Shown one piece after another: positions 14,175-22,511 of a stretch of DNA of 26,950 nucleotides. The position numbers and the translations under genes were made by a program. Source of the DNA: Ruminococcus sp. UBA5884 (GTDB lineage: Bacteria > Bacillota > Clostridia > Oscillospirales > Ruminococcaceae); NCBI GenBank assembly GCA_002431975.1, contig DJFA01000088.1, positions 8,889-35,838 on the forward strand, read 5' to 3'. The first letter of the stretch is position 1. Each line of letters starts with the position of its first letter. Below the pieces are notes generated by a model that saw only the letters and a list, made by a program, of their open reading frames with translations, was not told where the DNA came from and did not search any database.

Positions 14175-14489
14175 ATGGAAAAGAAAAATAACAGAAATAC
14201 ATCAGGTTTTTTAAGAATTTCAGCAGAAGTTGTTTCCTCAATAGCCGAGGCTGTTGTAAGAGAAACTCCGGATATAGTTATGGACGGCCGTCCTTCAATG
14301 GTTCTTGATTCTGTTGACGGACATTCAAGCAATATCACATCAGTAACTGTTGTGATAAGAGTAAAAAGAGGTCTTAATATAAGAAATATCTGTGAAAACC
14401 TTCAGCAGAAAATCAAAAATAATATCCAGAGCATGACAGGCGTTGCAATCTCAAATGTAAGCGTCATAGTTTCTGATATGATACTCTGA
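14175..14489 (+). CDS. Asp23/Gls24 family envelope-stress-type protein
   Basis: A 104-residue Asp23/Gls24 (DUF322) protein like YqhY of Bacillus, which sits in the same place before nusB. Visible family marks are GFLRISAEVVSSIAEAVV at the start and VVIRVKRGLNIRNICENLQQKIKNN in the second half. In Bacillus, YqhY influences acetyl-CoA carboxylase, but accB and accC are absent here. The start is uncertain: the strong AAAAGGAGG site (14131-14139) is 35 nt before this ATG and no ATG, GTG or TTG in frame lies at a normal distance. A TTG at 14169 is possible. A small stem (GCTGT/ACAGC, 14145-14163) between site and start could bring them together. Confidence 0.88.
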   Translation: MEKKNNRNTSGFLRISAEVVSSIAEAVVRETPDIVMDGRPSMVLDSVDGHSSNITSVTVVIRVKRGLNIRNICENLQQKIKNNIQSMTGVAISNVSVIVSDMIL

Positions 14490-14515
14490 TAAAAAATTAT
14501 TATTGTGGAGGATTT

Positions 14516-14917
14516 ATGAAAAGACAGGATATCCGTGACAGTGCATTCAAAATAATATTTGAAAGCCTTCTTAGAAATGATTCAATCGGGGAGCTTTATG
14601 CTCTTGCAGATGATGCAGACGAAATAATTGTGAATGACAAGGTTAAGGAAATAGTTGAAGGAACTCTTGCAAACAGAGAAAAAATAAATGAAATGATTCA
14701 GCTTTACAGCACAAAAAGAACTGTTGACCGTATAGCAAAAATTAATCTTGCAATACTCCAGATTGCATTCTATGAGATAATGTTTGATGACCTTACACCT
14801 GTGAATGCTGCAATAAGTGAAGCAGTTCATCTTGCTGAAACATATGCGTATGAACAGGATATATCATTTATAAACGGCATTCTCGGTGCATATTCAAAAA
14901 GCCTTGAAAACAAGTAA
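14516..14917 (+). CDS. nusB: Transcription antitermination factor NusB
   Basis: A 133-residue all-helical protein of normal length. The family marks are the N-terminal RQDIRDSAFKIIFES and the C-terminal TPVNAAISEAVHLAETYA followed by ISFINGILGAYSK. With NusE (ribosomal protein S10) it supports antitermination of rRNA operons. GTGGAGG lies 5 nt before the ATG. It lies 26 nt behind asp23 and 12 nt before ispA, so the three are likely co-transcribed. Confidence 0.95.
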   Translation: MKRQDIRDSAFKIIFESLLRNDSIGELYALADDADEIIVNDKVKEIVEGTLANREKINEMIQLYSTKRTVDRIAKINLAILQIAFYEIMFDDLTPVNAAISEAVHLAETYAYEQDISFINGILGAYSKSLENK

Positions 14918-14929
14918 GGAAGTGGATAT

Positions 14930-15820
14930 ATGACAGATAAGAATAATCAGAAATTAAAGGAATATGTTTCCTTTATAGAATCCGGACTCAGCTCATATAA
15001 TATGCTCAGTGAAGCTGATATGCCCCAGAAAAGAGTTATAGATGCAATGAATTATTCACTCAGTGCAGGAGGAAAACGCATAAGACCTGTGCTTGTGCTT
15101 GAATTCTGCAATATATGCGGAGGAGATTATAAAAAAGCTGCTTCTGCGGCGTGTGCAGTGGAAATGATTCATACATCATCACTTATTCATGATGACCTCC
15201 CTGCAATGGACGATGACGATTTAAGACGTGGCAGACCTTCATGTCATAAGGCTTTTGATGAGGCAACAGCAATACTTGCCGGAGATGCCCTTATGGTAAA
15301 GCCTTTTGAAATAATGGCAAATGCGTCAGAACTCCCTGAATCTGTAAGAATAAAGCTTATATCAGAGCTTTCTTCATCATTCGGAGCATCAGGAGTAATA
15401 GGCGGTCAGACGATAGATATCGAAAATGAAAAAAGAAATGATGTTGATATCTTAAATCTTGAAAATATGTATTCCAAAAAGACAAGCTATCTTATACGTT
15501 CAGCCTGCCGTATGGGCTGTATAGCTGCACAGGCGTATGATATGCTGCCTTATGCTGACAGATATGCACAGTGTATGGGACTTGCTTTCCAGATAACAGA
15601 TGATATACTTGATGTTACAAGTTCAACGGAAGTACTCGGAAAACCTGTCGGAAGCGACGCTTTGCAGAATAAAACCACATATGTAACGCTTGCAGGCATT
15701 GAAAATGCAGCAAAAGAGGCTGAAAGACTTACAAAACTTGCACTTGATGCACTTGGAAATTTTGAAAACAATGAATTTCTGACTGACCTGACAAATATGC
15801 TGCTTGGCAGAAAAAAATAA
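14930..15820 (+). CDS. ispA: Farnesyl diphosphate synthase (polyprenyl synthetase)
   Basis: A 296-residue trans-prenyltransferase. Substrate-binding GGKRIRP is at 47-53, the first Asp-rich motif DDLPAMDDDDLRRGR at 88-102 has the bacterial DDxxxxD spacing, GGQTIDIE is near 158-165, KTSYLIR near 184-190, and the second Asp-rich motif DDILD is at 224-228. It condenses isopentenyl and dimethylallyl diphosphates to geranyl and farnesyl diphosphate, the base for undecaprenyl phosphate. In Bacillus, xseA and xseB lie between nusB and ispA; they are absent here. GGAAG lies 8 nt upstream. It precedes a PAP2-type phosphatase and dxs, forming an isoprenoid block. Confidence 0.93.
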   Translation: MTDKNNQKLKEYVSFIESGLSSYNMLSEADMPQKRVIDAMNYSLSAGGKRIRPVLVLEFCNICGGDYKKAASAACAVEMIHTSSLIHDDLPAMDDDDLRRGRPSCHKAFDEATAILAGDALMVKPFEIMANASELPESVRIKLISELSSSFGASGVIGGQTIDIENEKRNDVDILNLENMYSKKTSYLIRSACRMGCIAAQAYDMLPYADRYAQCMGLAFQITDDILDVTSSTEVLGKPVGSDALQNKTTYVTLAGIENAAKEAERLTKLALDALGNFENNEFLTDLTNMLLGRKK

Positions 15821-15836
15821 ACAGGAGTGAAAATAA

Positions 15837-16304
15837 TTGGTATATAATTATGTTCTTGCCGCAGGTGTTGTTTCATGGTTTATTGCACAGATTATAAAAA
15901 CTATACTTAATTTCATAAAGTTTGACAAGTTCAACGCTGAAAGACTTATCGGTGCAGGAGGTATGCCGAGTTCGCATACTGCAATGGTGGTTTCAGCGGT
16001 AACAGCGGTGGGAAGAACAGAAGGTGTTGGTTCAACTGTATTTGCAGTAATGTTTCTGCTTGCCGCAATAGTCATCTATGATGCAATGGGAGTAAGACGT
16101 GCTGCCGGAATGCACGCAAAGGAAATAAATAATATTAAAAAACTTATACCGGATTTGATAAATTCATCAGTCAGTGCAATCAAAGACGGTAAAAAGGTAA
16201 AAGTGAAGGAGCTTCAGGAATATCTTGGTCATACGCCTCTTGAAGTAATCGGCGGAGCAATTCTCGGATTTGCAGTGGCATTGATAGTTCCTGTGAATTT
16301 ATAG
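15837..16304 (+). CDS. Divergent PAP2 family membrane phosphatase (DUF212)
   Basis: A 155-residue protein with about four hydrophobic segments (5-22, 55-62, 68-85, 138-153). Catalytic-type residues are in GGMPSSHTAMV (40-50) and in the RRAAGMHAKEIN segment near 91-102; the ending GHTPLEVIGGAILG is typical of DUF212. The family is related to acid phosphatase/vanadium haloperoxidases and lacks confirmed substrates. Its position between ispA and dxs suggests a prenyl or undecaprenyl diphosphate substrate, which is inference. The start is a TTG at 15837 with AGGAG 9 nt upstream; no ATG in frame gives a sensible N-terminus. It ends 2 nt before dxs. Confidence 0.85.
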   Translation: MVYNYVLAAGVVSWFIAQIIKTILNFIKFDKFNAERLIGAGGMPSSHTAMVVSAVTAVGRTEGVGSTVFAVMFLLAAIVIYDAMGVRRAAGMHAKEINNIKKLIPDLINSSVSAIKDGKKVKVKELQEYLGHTPLEVIGGAILGFAVALIVPVNL

Positions 16305-16306
16305 AT

Positions 16307-18208
16307 ATGGATGGGAATGTAAAGAACAGCAGACTTTATAACATGAATCTTCCAGATGACCTTAAAAAACTCAGTATAAGCGAATGTAATGAAGTCTGTA
16401 AGGAGATAAGGGAGATACTGATAAATACAGTATCCAGAACGGGAGGACATCTTGCTTCCAACCTCGGGGCAGTTGAGCTTACTGTGGCACTGCACAGAGT
16501 TTTCAACTCACCTGATGACAAGATAGTCTGGGATGTCGGACATCAGGCTTATACACATAAGATTCTGACAGGAAGACTTGAAAAATTCTATACTTTAAGA
16601 CAGGAAAATGGTATATCAGGATTTCCTAAACCGTCTGAATCAGTTCATGATTCATTTGTAAGCGGTCACAGCAGCACATCAATATCACTTGCCTGCGGAA
16701 TGGCTGAATCTATGAAAATTCAGGGCAAGGACGACAACTATGCGGTTGCAGTAATAGGTGACGGAGCATTTACCGGCGGCATGGCTTATGAAGGTCTTAA
16801 CAACGGCGGAAAAAGCAATACAAACCTTATAGTAATCCTTAACCATAATGATATGTCAATATCAAAAAATGTAGGAGCTTTGGCAAAATATCTCAGGGAT
16901 AAGCGAAACAAGAAAACATATGTTGAAACCAAAATAGCAGTCGGTGAAGTACTTGACAGAATACCTCTTATAGGTGCACCGGTTATGAAATTCCTGCGTA
17001 CAGTCAAAAAGATGTTCAGGGGAGTAATAGTCAACAACAGCACGATGTTTGAGGATTTGGGATTTATATATTTAGGGCCTGTTGACGGTCACAGCATATG
17101 CGACCTTGAGGAAGTCCTCCAGATAGCGAAAAGCTATAAAAAACCTGTATTTGTTCATATCAATACAATAAAAGGCAAGGGATATGCTCCGGCTGAAAAG
17201 AATCCGGGAGAATATCATGGAGTAGCTCCTTTTGAGGTGGCAACCGGAAATCCGGAAGTTTCATCTGATAATTCATATTCGGCAGTATTCGGCAGAGAAC
17301 TTGTTTCAATGGGCAGGACTGACGGCAGAATATGTGCCATAACAGCTGCTATGAAATACGGGACAGGTCTTCAGTATTTTGCGTCAGAATTTCCTGAAAG
17401 ATTTTTTGATGTGGGAATTGCAGAACAGCATGCTGTCACATTTTCCGCAGGAATGGCTAAAATGGGTCATATTCCTGTATTTGCGGTATACTCAACATTT
17501 CTCCAGAGAGCATATGACCAGATACTTCATGATGTCGCAATAGGCGGAGTTCATGTGGTTTTTGGGATAGACCGTGCCGGCATAGTAGGCGAGGACGGAG
17601 AAACTCATCAGGGAGTATTTGATGTTCCGATGCTTACAAGCATTCCCGGAACAGTTATCTATTCACCTTCATGTTATGAGGAAGTAAAGGTCTGTATGAG
17701 AAAGGCAGTTTATGAGAATGATGGTATAGCCTGTGTGCGTTATCCGAGAGGAAGCGACAAATCATCATTTGACAAGTCAGACTGTGAAAGCGATTACAGA
17801 TTTGTATATGATGCTCCTGAAAGTGATATTCTTATGATTACATACGGACGCATATACGATGATATGGAATCTTCATGCAGACAGCTCAATGAATCAGGCA
17901 TAAAATGTACAGCCTTGAAGCTTACAAGAATATTTCCGATAGATGATAAGCTTATAGAGCAGATTATGCGTTACAGATATGTATTTTTCTTTGAGGAAAG
18001 CGAAAGAAACGGCGGAATTGCTGAATATACCGCATCAGCACTCCTTGAAAAAGGCTGGAGCGGGAAATATATATCAGTATGTGCAGACGGGTTTGTAAAG
18101 GCAGCATCAGTGAAATCATCACTGAATAAAATAGGTCTTGACGAAGATTCAATGACTGAAACAGTAAAGCAGTACTGGAGTGAGGAAAATAATGCGGCTC
18201 GATTATGA
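16307..18208 (+). CDS. dxs: 1-deoxy-D-xylulose-5-phosphate synthase
   Basis: A 633-residue thiamine-diphosphate enzyme joining pyruvate and glyceraldehyde 3-phosphate, the first step of the MEP isoprenoid pathway. Visible marks are GGHLASNLGAVELTVAL, the H of WDVGHQAYTHKILTGR, SGHSSTSIS, the metal-binding GDGAFTGGMAYEGLNN, GPVDGH, the EIAEQH-like GIAEQHAVTFSAGMA, and DRAGIVGEDGETHQGVFD. Length matches the family (about 630). The ATG at 16307 is 2 nt after the phosphatase stop and has no good ribosome site; coupling is likely. The next ATG (16343) starts MNLPDDLKKLS, nearer the usual start, and is a real alternative. Its 3' end overlaps tlyA by 17 nt. Confidence 0.95.
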   Translation: MDGNVKNSRLYNMNLPDDLKKLSISECNEVCKEIREILINTVSRTGGHLASNLGAVELTVALHRVFNSPDDKIVWDVGHQAYTHKILTGRLEKFYTLRQENGISGFPKPSESVHDSFVSGHSSTSISLACGMAESMKIQGKDDNYAVAVIGDGAFTGGMAYEGLNNGGKSNTNLIVILNHNDMSISKNVGALAKYLRDKRNKKTYVETKIAVGEVLDRIPLIGAPVMKFLRTVKKMFRGVIVNNSTMFEDLGFIYLGPVDGHSICDLEEVLQIAKSYKKPVFVHINTIKGKGYAPAEKNPGEYHGVAPFEVATGNPEVSSDNSYSAVFGRELVSMGRTDGRICAITAAMKYGTGLQYFASEFPERFFDVGIAEQHAVTFSAGMAKMGHIPVFAVYSTFLQRAYDQILHDVAIGGVHVVFGIDRAGIVGEDGETHQGVFDVPMLTSIPGTVIYSPSCYEEVKVCMRKAVYENDGIACVRYPRGSDKSSFDKSDCESDYRFVYDAPESDILMITYGRIYDDMESSCRQLNESGIKCTALKLTRIFPIDDKLIEQIMRYRYVFFFEESERNGGIAEYTASALLEKGWSGKYISVCADGFVKAASVKSSLNKIGLDEDSMTETVKQYWSEENNAARL

Positions 18209-18977
18209 AATCGTTGCAAGAGGAATACTCAGAAGCCGTGAACGTGCAAAGGAAAGCATTAAAAACGGTGATATCAGAGTAAACGGGAATGTATGCACAA
18301 AACCTTCATATGATATAAATGAAAATGATGATATCATATTTACAGGAAAAGCCCTGAAATATGCAGGCAGAGGCGGTCTTAAACTTGAAAAGGCTCTTGA
18401 ATTTTTCGGGATAGATGTAAAAGGTCTTGTATGCCTTGATATCGGAGCATCAACAGGCGGATTCACTGACTGTATGCTTGAAAAAGGAGCTGAAAAGGTG
18501 TATGCTGTTGAGGTGGGTCATGGACAGCTTATTGAAAGGCTTGCCTGTGACAGCCGTGTTGTAAGCATGGAAAAGACTGATATAAGAGATGTTGAAAGCA
18601 GTGTATTTGAAATATTGCCGCAGTTTGTCTGTACAGATGTTTCATTTATATCTTTAAAGCTGATAATTCCGCATATATATCGCCTTATGGACAGCAGAGG
18701 CTCGGCAGTTGTTCTTGTAAAGCCGCAGTTTGAAGCCGGAAAAAGCAATATCGGCAAAAATGGTATAGTAAAATCATCAGCCGTGCATATCAGAGTTCTT
18801 GAAAGCATTATACAGTTCTGTAATGAAACCGGTTTTTTTATAAGAGGCTTATGTGCTTCACCGATAAAGGGAGGAAGCGGAAATACTGAATATCTGCTTT
18901 ACCTTGACAGAAAAAGCAGTGAAAATATTATATGCGATATAAAAGGCATTGTTTCAGAAGCATTGCAGAGGAGTTAA
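18192..18977 (+). CDS. tlyA: TlyA family rRNA 2'-O-methyltransferase
   Basis: A 262-residue protein with an N-terminal S4 RNA-binding domain (MRLDYEIVARGILRSRERAK to about 60) and a C-terminal FtsJ-like methyltransferase domain; the SAM loop is LDIGASTGGFTDCML and VKPQFEAGKSNIGKNG is another family mark. Members 2'-O-methylate rRNA; older annotations call them hemolysin A. I chose the ATG at 18192, with GGAGTGAGG 6 nt upstream, over the GTG at 18180. It overlaps dxs by 17 nt and is 3 nt from nadK. It corresponds to YqxC in the Bacillus cluster. Confidence 0.93.
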   Translation: MRLDYEIVARGILRSRERAKESIKNGDIRVNGNVCTKPSYDINENDDIIFTGKALKYAGRGGLKLEKALEFFGIDVKGLVCLDIGASTGGFTDCMLEKGAEKVYAVEVGHGQLIERLACDSRVVSMEKTDIRDVESSVFEILPQFVCTDVSFISLKLIIPHIYRLMDSRGSAVVLVKPQFEAGKSNIGKNGIVKSSAVHIRVLESIIQFCNETGFFIRGLCASPIKGGSGNTEYLLYLDRKSSENIICDIKGIVSEALQRS

Positions 18978-18980
18978 TTT

Positions 18981-19841
18981 ATGTTAAAAATAGCAGTCTT
19001 TCCGAATTTTCAGAAAAAAAATGCGGTTTACTGTGCCAGAGCAGTATGTGAAATCTTAAAAGATGAGGCAGAGCTTTATATTGACAGAAAATATAAATCA
19101 GAATTTCATGATAAAAAATGGGTGAATTTCGGGGATTTTTATGATATAGTAAAGAATATGGATATCATAATGGCAATAGGCGGAGATGGAACTATTCTCA
19201 GATGTGCAAGGTATATGAAAGGCTGCAAGGCAGAGCTGCTCGGAATAAATACGGGAACACTCGGATTTATGGCATCACTTGAAATAAATCAGCTTTTCAG
19301 CCTTAAAAATCTTGCAGAACATAAGTATACGGTCAGGAAACGCATGATGCTTGATATATGCATATGTGGTTCAGATGATAAAAAAATATCATGCTGGGAG
19401 GCTCTCAATGATGTGACTGTCAGCAGAACATATTCAAAGATATTTGACTTTGATATATATGCTGATACATTCAGACTCGGAGGATACCGTGCAGACGGAG
19501 TTGTTTTCAGTACTCCAACCGGTTCTACCGCATATGCACTTTCCGCAGGAGGCCCTGTAATAGAACCTGACCTTGAATGTATTGAAATGAATCTGATATG
19601 TCCGCATTCTCTTTTTACAAGACCTATGATTTTTTCAAGGGACAGAGTAATAAAAACTGTTCCGCTTACTGAAAGTGCTGATATATACATATCGGTTGAC
19701 GGAAATGAACCTGTTGTTCTTGAAAAAAATCAGTATATCATGATAAAGAAATCCGAATACAGCATAAATCTTATAGATATGCATGATAATACTTTTTTTA
19801 ATTCACTCAATAAAAAACTTGTTAATTCTGTTAAAAAATAA
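18981..19841 (+). CDS. nadK: NAD kinase
   Basis: A 286-residue NAD kinase that makes NADP from NAD and ATP or polyphosphate. The signature GGDGT is at 67-71, GINTGTLGF follows near 93-101, the usual NE pair is here ND (EALNDVTVSR), and the glycine-rich TPTGSTAYALSAGGP segment is complete. AGAGGAG lies 8 nt before the ATG. It sits between tlyA (3 nt) and argR (24 nt); nadK often lies here in Clostridia, though not in Bacillus. Confidence 0.93.
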   Translation: MLKIAVFPNFQKKNAVYCARAVCEILKDEAELYIDRKYKSEFHDKKWVNFGDFYDIVKNMDIIMAIGGDGTILRCARYMKGCKAELLGINTGTLGFMASLEINQLFSLKNLAEHKYTVRKRMMLDICICGSDDKKISCWEALNDVTVSRTYSKIFDFDIYADTFRLGGYRADGVVFSTPTGSTAYALSAGGPVIEPDLECIEMNLICPHSLFTRPMIFSRDRVIKTVPLTESADIYISVDGNEPVVLEKNQYIMIKKSEYSINLIDMHDNTFFNSLNKKLVNSVKK

Positions 19842-19865
19842 AATTATTCCGGAGGGTATCCTTTT

Positions 19866-20324
19866 ATGAAAGAGAAAAGGCATGGAAAAATACTTGAAAT
19901 CATAAGAAACAATGATATTTTCACTCAGGAAGAACTCCAGTCAAGACTCGGTGAATGCGGTTTCAAGGTGACTCAGGCTACTGTTTCAAGGGATATAAGG
20001 GAACTGAAGCTTGTAAAGGTTATCAATAAGGACGGATTTTATCATTATGCAGTGCCTGAAGGCGACAATGCCGGAAAACAGTCAAAGCTCAGGAATATCT
20101 TTTCAGGCAGTGTGAAATCAGTGGATTATGCCGGAAATATCGTTGTTGTCAAATGTCATACAGGTATGGCTCAGGCAGTCTGTGCCTCTCTTGATGCAAT
20201 GAAATATGAGGAGATAGTCGGCACTATCGCAGGAGATGATACTATATTTATTCTTCTCAGGACTGAACTCAATGCAAAAAAATTCGTGGAAACTTTGAAA
20301 ATGCTGCTTTTTGGCTGGGGGTAA
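19866..20324 (+). CDS. argR: Arginine repressor ArgR
   Basis: A 152-residue regulator with an N-terminal winged helix (recognition segment TQATVSRDIRELKL, 36-49) and a C-terminal arginine-binding, hexamer-forming domain with GTIAGDDTIFIL. The length is standard (about 150). It controls arginine synthesis and breakdown genes elsewhere in the genome. A CGGAGGG site lies 7-9 nt before the ATG. Its place between nadK and recN follows the ancestral Firmicutes order (AhrC-RecN). Confidence 0.94.
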   Translation: MKEKRHGKILEIIRNNDIFTQEELQSRLGECGFKVTQATVSRDIRELKLVKVINKDGFYHYAVPEGDNAGKQSKLRNIFSGSVKSVDYAGNIVVVKCHTGMAQAVCASLDAMKYEEIVGTIAGDDTIFILLRTELNAKKFVETLKMLLFGWG

Positions 20325-20331
20325 TTGACAG

Positions 20332-21999
20332 ATGCTCAGAGAATTGAATATTGAAAATCTGGCTGTAATACAGAAAGCCGATATCTGTTTTTCAGAAAAT
20401 CTTAATATTTTTACCGGTGAAACAGGTGCAGGCAAATCAGTGCTTGTCAACAGCATTAATGCGGTTCTCGGTCAGAGAATAAAAAAGGATATTATCCGTA
20501 CAGGCTGTGAAAAAGCTATGGTTTCAGCTCTTTTTACCGGCATTGATGACAGCAGTGCAGCAATTCTTGAAAGTTTCGGCATAGATTTCAGTGATGATGA
20601 GATAATCATTTCAAGAGAAATACATTCTGATGGCAGAAGTACTGCAAGAATCAACGGTAAAGCTGTAACACTTGCGGCAGTCAGGGAAATAGGTGAAAAT
20701 CTTATAAATATCCATGGTCAGCATGATAATCAGATACTGCTCCAGCCTGAAAAACATCTTGATATAATAGATTCATTCGGAGGGGACAGTTCTCTGCTTG
20801 ATTCATACCGTGAAGCATTCCGAAAACTTCAGCTTACTGCAAGAAAACTCGGTGAACTCCGTGTGACTGAAAAAAATCAGAATGAAAGAATAATGCTCCT
20901 TAAAGAAAGAATTGATGAAATAGGCAGTCTTGAAATAAATCCTGATGAGGACAACAATATTGATGATGAACTCCTGATAATCCAGAACAGTGAAAGAATT
21001 GCCGCATCGCTCAGAAACGCATATATCATACTAAACGGTGACAATATGTCAAATGTTTCTGAAATGCTTATGGACTGTGAGAATGAAATCTCTGATATAT
21101 CTGAATTTTCAAAGGCTGTATCTGAACTTTATGAAAGATTGTCAGCTTTAAGAATTGAAGCATCTGATATTGCAGATGAATTTTTAAAGCTTTCTGAAAA
21201 TATCGATTTTGACAGGTCAAGACTTGAATATCTCACTGAAAGACGCAGCAAATTAAATCATATCATGAAAAAATACAATGCTCCTCTTTCGGAAATATGC
21301 AGGCTTTATGATGAGGCTGTAAGTGAAATGAATAATATTGAAGGCTGTTCTGACAGAATAAAAATTCTTTCTGATGAAAAGGAAAAGCTTCTGCTTGATG
21401 TGACTGAAAAGGCTAAAAAATTATCAGCATACAGGGAGAAAACTGCTGAAAAATTCGCAAAAAGCGTATGTTCAGAGCTTGAATTTCTTAATATGCCTGA
21501 TGTTATCCTTAAAGTAAAGCATGAAAAAGGCAAGCTTACCATAAACGGTATGGACAGCATGGAAATCCTTATATCAGCAAATAAAGGCGAAACCCCGAAA
21601 TCTATTTCAAAAATTGCTTCGGGCGGCGAGCTTTCAAGAATAATGCTTGCACTTAAAAGCGTTGTTGCTGACAAGGATTTGATACCAACTCTTATATTTG
21701 ATGAAATAGATACCGGTGTAAGCGGACGTGCTGCACGCAAGATAGGTATAAAATTAAAGGAAATCAGCCGCAGTCATCAGGTTATATGCGTAACACATCT
21801 TTCACAGATTGCTGTAATGGCTGACAATCATCTGCTTATCGAGAAAAAAACTGAAAATGACAGAACTTTTACTGAAGTTTCAGCTCTTGACTTTGAAGGC
21901 AGAGTAAATGAAATCGCAAGAATATTAAGCGGAGATTCTCCGAGTTCTCTTATGCTTGACAATGCAAGAGAAGAATTAAAAAAAGCTATGAAAGTATGA
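20332..21999 (+). CDS. recN: DNA repair protein RecN
   Basis: A 555-residue SMC-like ATPase acting in double-strand break repair. Walker A GETGAGKS is at 29-36, followed by INIHGQHDNQ, a long coiled-coil arm region (about 150-360), the ABC signature SKIASGGELSRIMLALK and Walker B TLIFDEIDTGVSG, then HLSQIAVMADNHL. The length matches the family (about 550-575). The ATG lies 7 nt after argR, with only a poor ribosome site (GGGGGTAAT), so it is probably coupled. In most spore formers spoIVB and spo0A follow; here two unknown genes do. Confidence 0.95.
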   Translation: MLRELNIENLAVIQKADICFSENLNIFTGETGAGKSVLVNSINAVLGQRIKKDIIRTGCEKAMVSALFTGIDDSSAAILESFGIDFSDDEIIISREIHSDGRSTARINGKAVTLAAVREIGENLINIHGQHDNQILLQPEKHLDIIDSFGGDSSLLDSYREAFRKLQLTARKLGELRVTEKNQNERIMLLKERIDEIGSLEINPDEDNNIDDELLIIQNSERIAASLRNAYIILNGDNMSNVSEMLMDCENEISDISEFSKAVSELYERLSALRIEASDIADEFLKLSENIDFDRSRLEYLTERRSKLNHIMKKYNAPLSEICRLYDEAVSEMNNIEGCSDRIKILSDEKEKLLLDVTEKAKKLSAYREKTAEKFAKSVCSELEFLNMPDVILKVKHEKGKLTINGMDSMEILISANKGETPKSISKIASGGELSRIMLALKSVVADKDLIPTLIFDEIDTGVSGRAARKIGIKLKEISRSHQVICVTHLSQIAVMADNHLLIEKKTENDRTFTEVSALDFEGRVNEIARILSGDSPSSLMLDNAREELKKAMKV

Positions 22000-22009
22000 T
22001 TTATAAAAA

Positions 22010-22492
22010 ATGAAATCAGATAGAAATATTTTTAAATATATATTTATTACGGCGTTGGTTACTGTATGCGTTCATCTTTTAATGGCATCAGTTGTACGCC
22101 TTGCAGTGAAAACGGCTGTTTTTTCTGAAGCAGTAGGCATATTTGCAGCTGTGACAGTTGTTTTTGTAATCATGTTTGCAGCATACTTTGCAGGCAGAAA
22201 GCTTGTCGCTGATAAAAAAATTATTTCCGGAAAACTGTATTATATTATTGCAGCTGTGATTCCGGTTATAATCTGGACGGCGGCTGTAGTGAAATCATCA
22301 GTCGGTGCAGTATCATCAGTTGATTTGTCTGCCGGCTTTGATATTCAGACAGTTTCTGAATCAGTAGTTTCAGCACTGAAGCTTATAAATAATATTATGG
22401 GACTTATAAGCTCGGTATTGATTTTTATGTCGGCAAGCCTTTGCGAAATAATAAGTATGATTGTAATAAAAATTAAGAAAAATGATAAATGA
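22010..22492 (+). CDS. Four-helix membrane protein, unknown function
   Basis: A 160-residue hydrophobic protein with about four membrane segments (residues 10-30, 40-62, 75-93 and 122-152) and a lysine-rich C-terminus (KIKKNDK), which suggests that this end is cytoplasmic. There is no signal peptidase site and no motif I recognise. The start at 22010 has no clear ribosome binding site and follows recN by 10 nt, so it likely depends on coupling. The last codons overlap the ribosome site region of the PIN-like gene. It takes the place where spoIVB is found in many relatives, but it does not look like SpoIVB, which has PDZ and serine peptidase domains. Confidence 0.7.
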   Translation: MKSDRNIFKYIFITALVTVCVHLLMASVVRLAVKTAVFSEAVGIFAAVTVVFVIMFAAYFAGRKLVADKKIISGKLYYIIAAVIPVIIWTAAVVKSSVGAVSSVDLSAGFDIQTVSESVVSALKLINNIMGLISSVLIFMSASLCEIISMIVIKIKKNDK

Positions 22493-22511
22493 AAGGAGGA
22501 TTTTTAATCGC

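Noticed and set aside
22010..22492. SpoIVB or SpoIIM-type identity for the membrane protein after recN
   Set aside because: It has no PDZ or peptidase motif, and the topology alone does not support another sporulation family.
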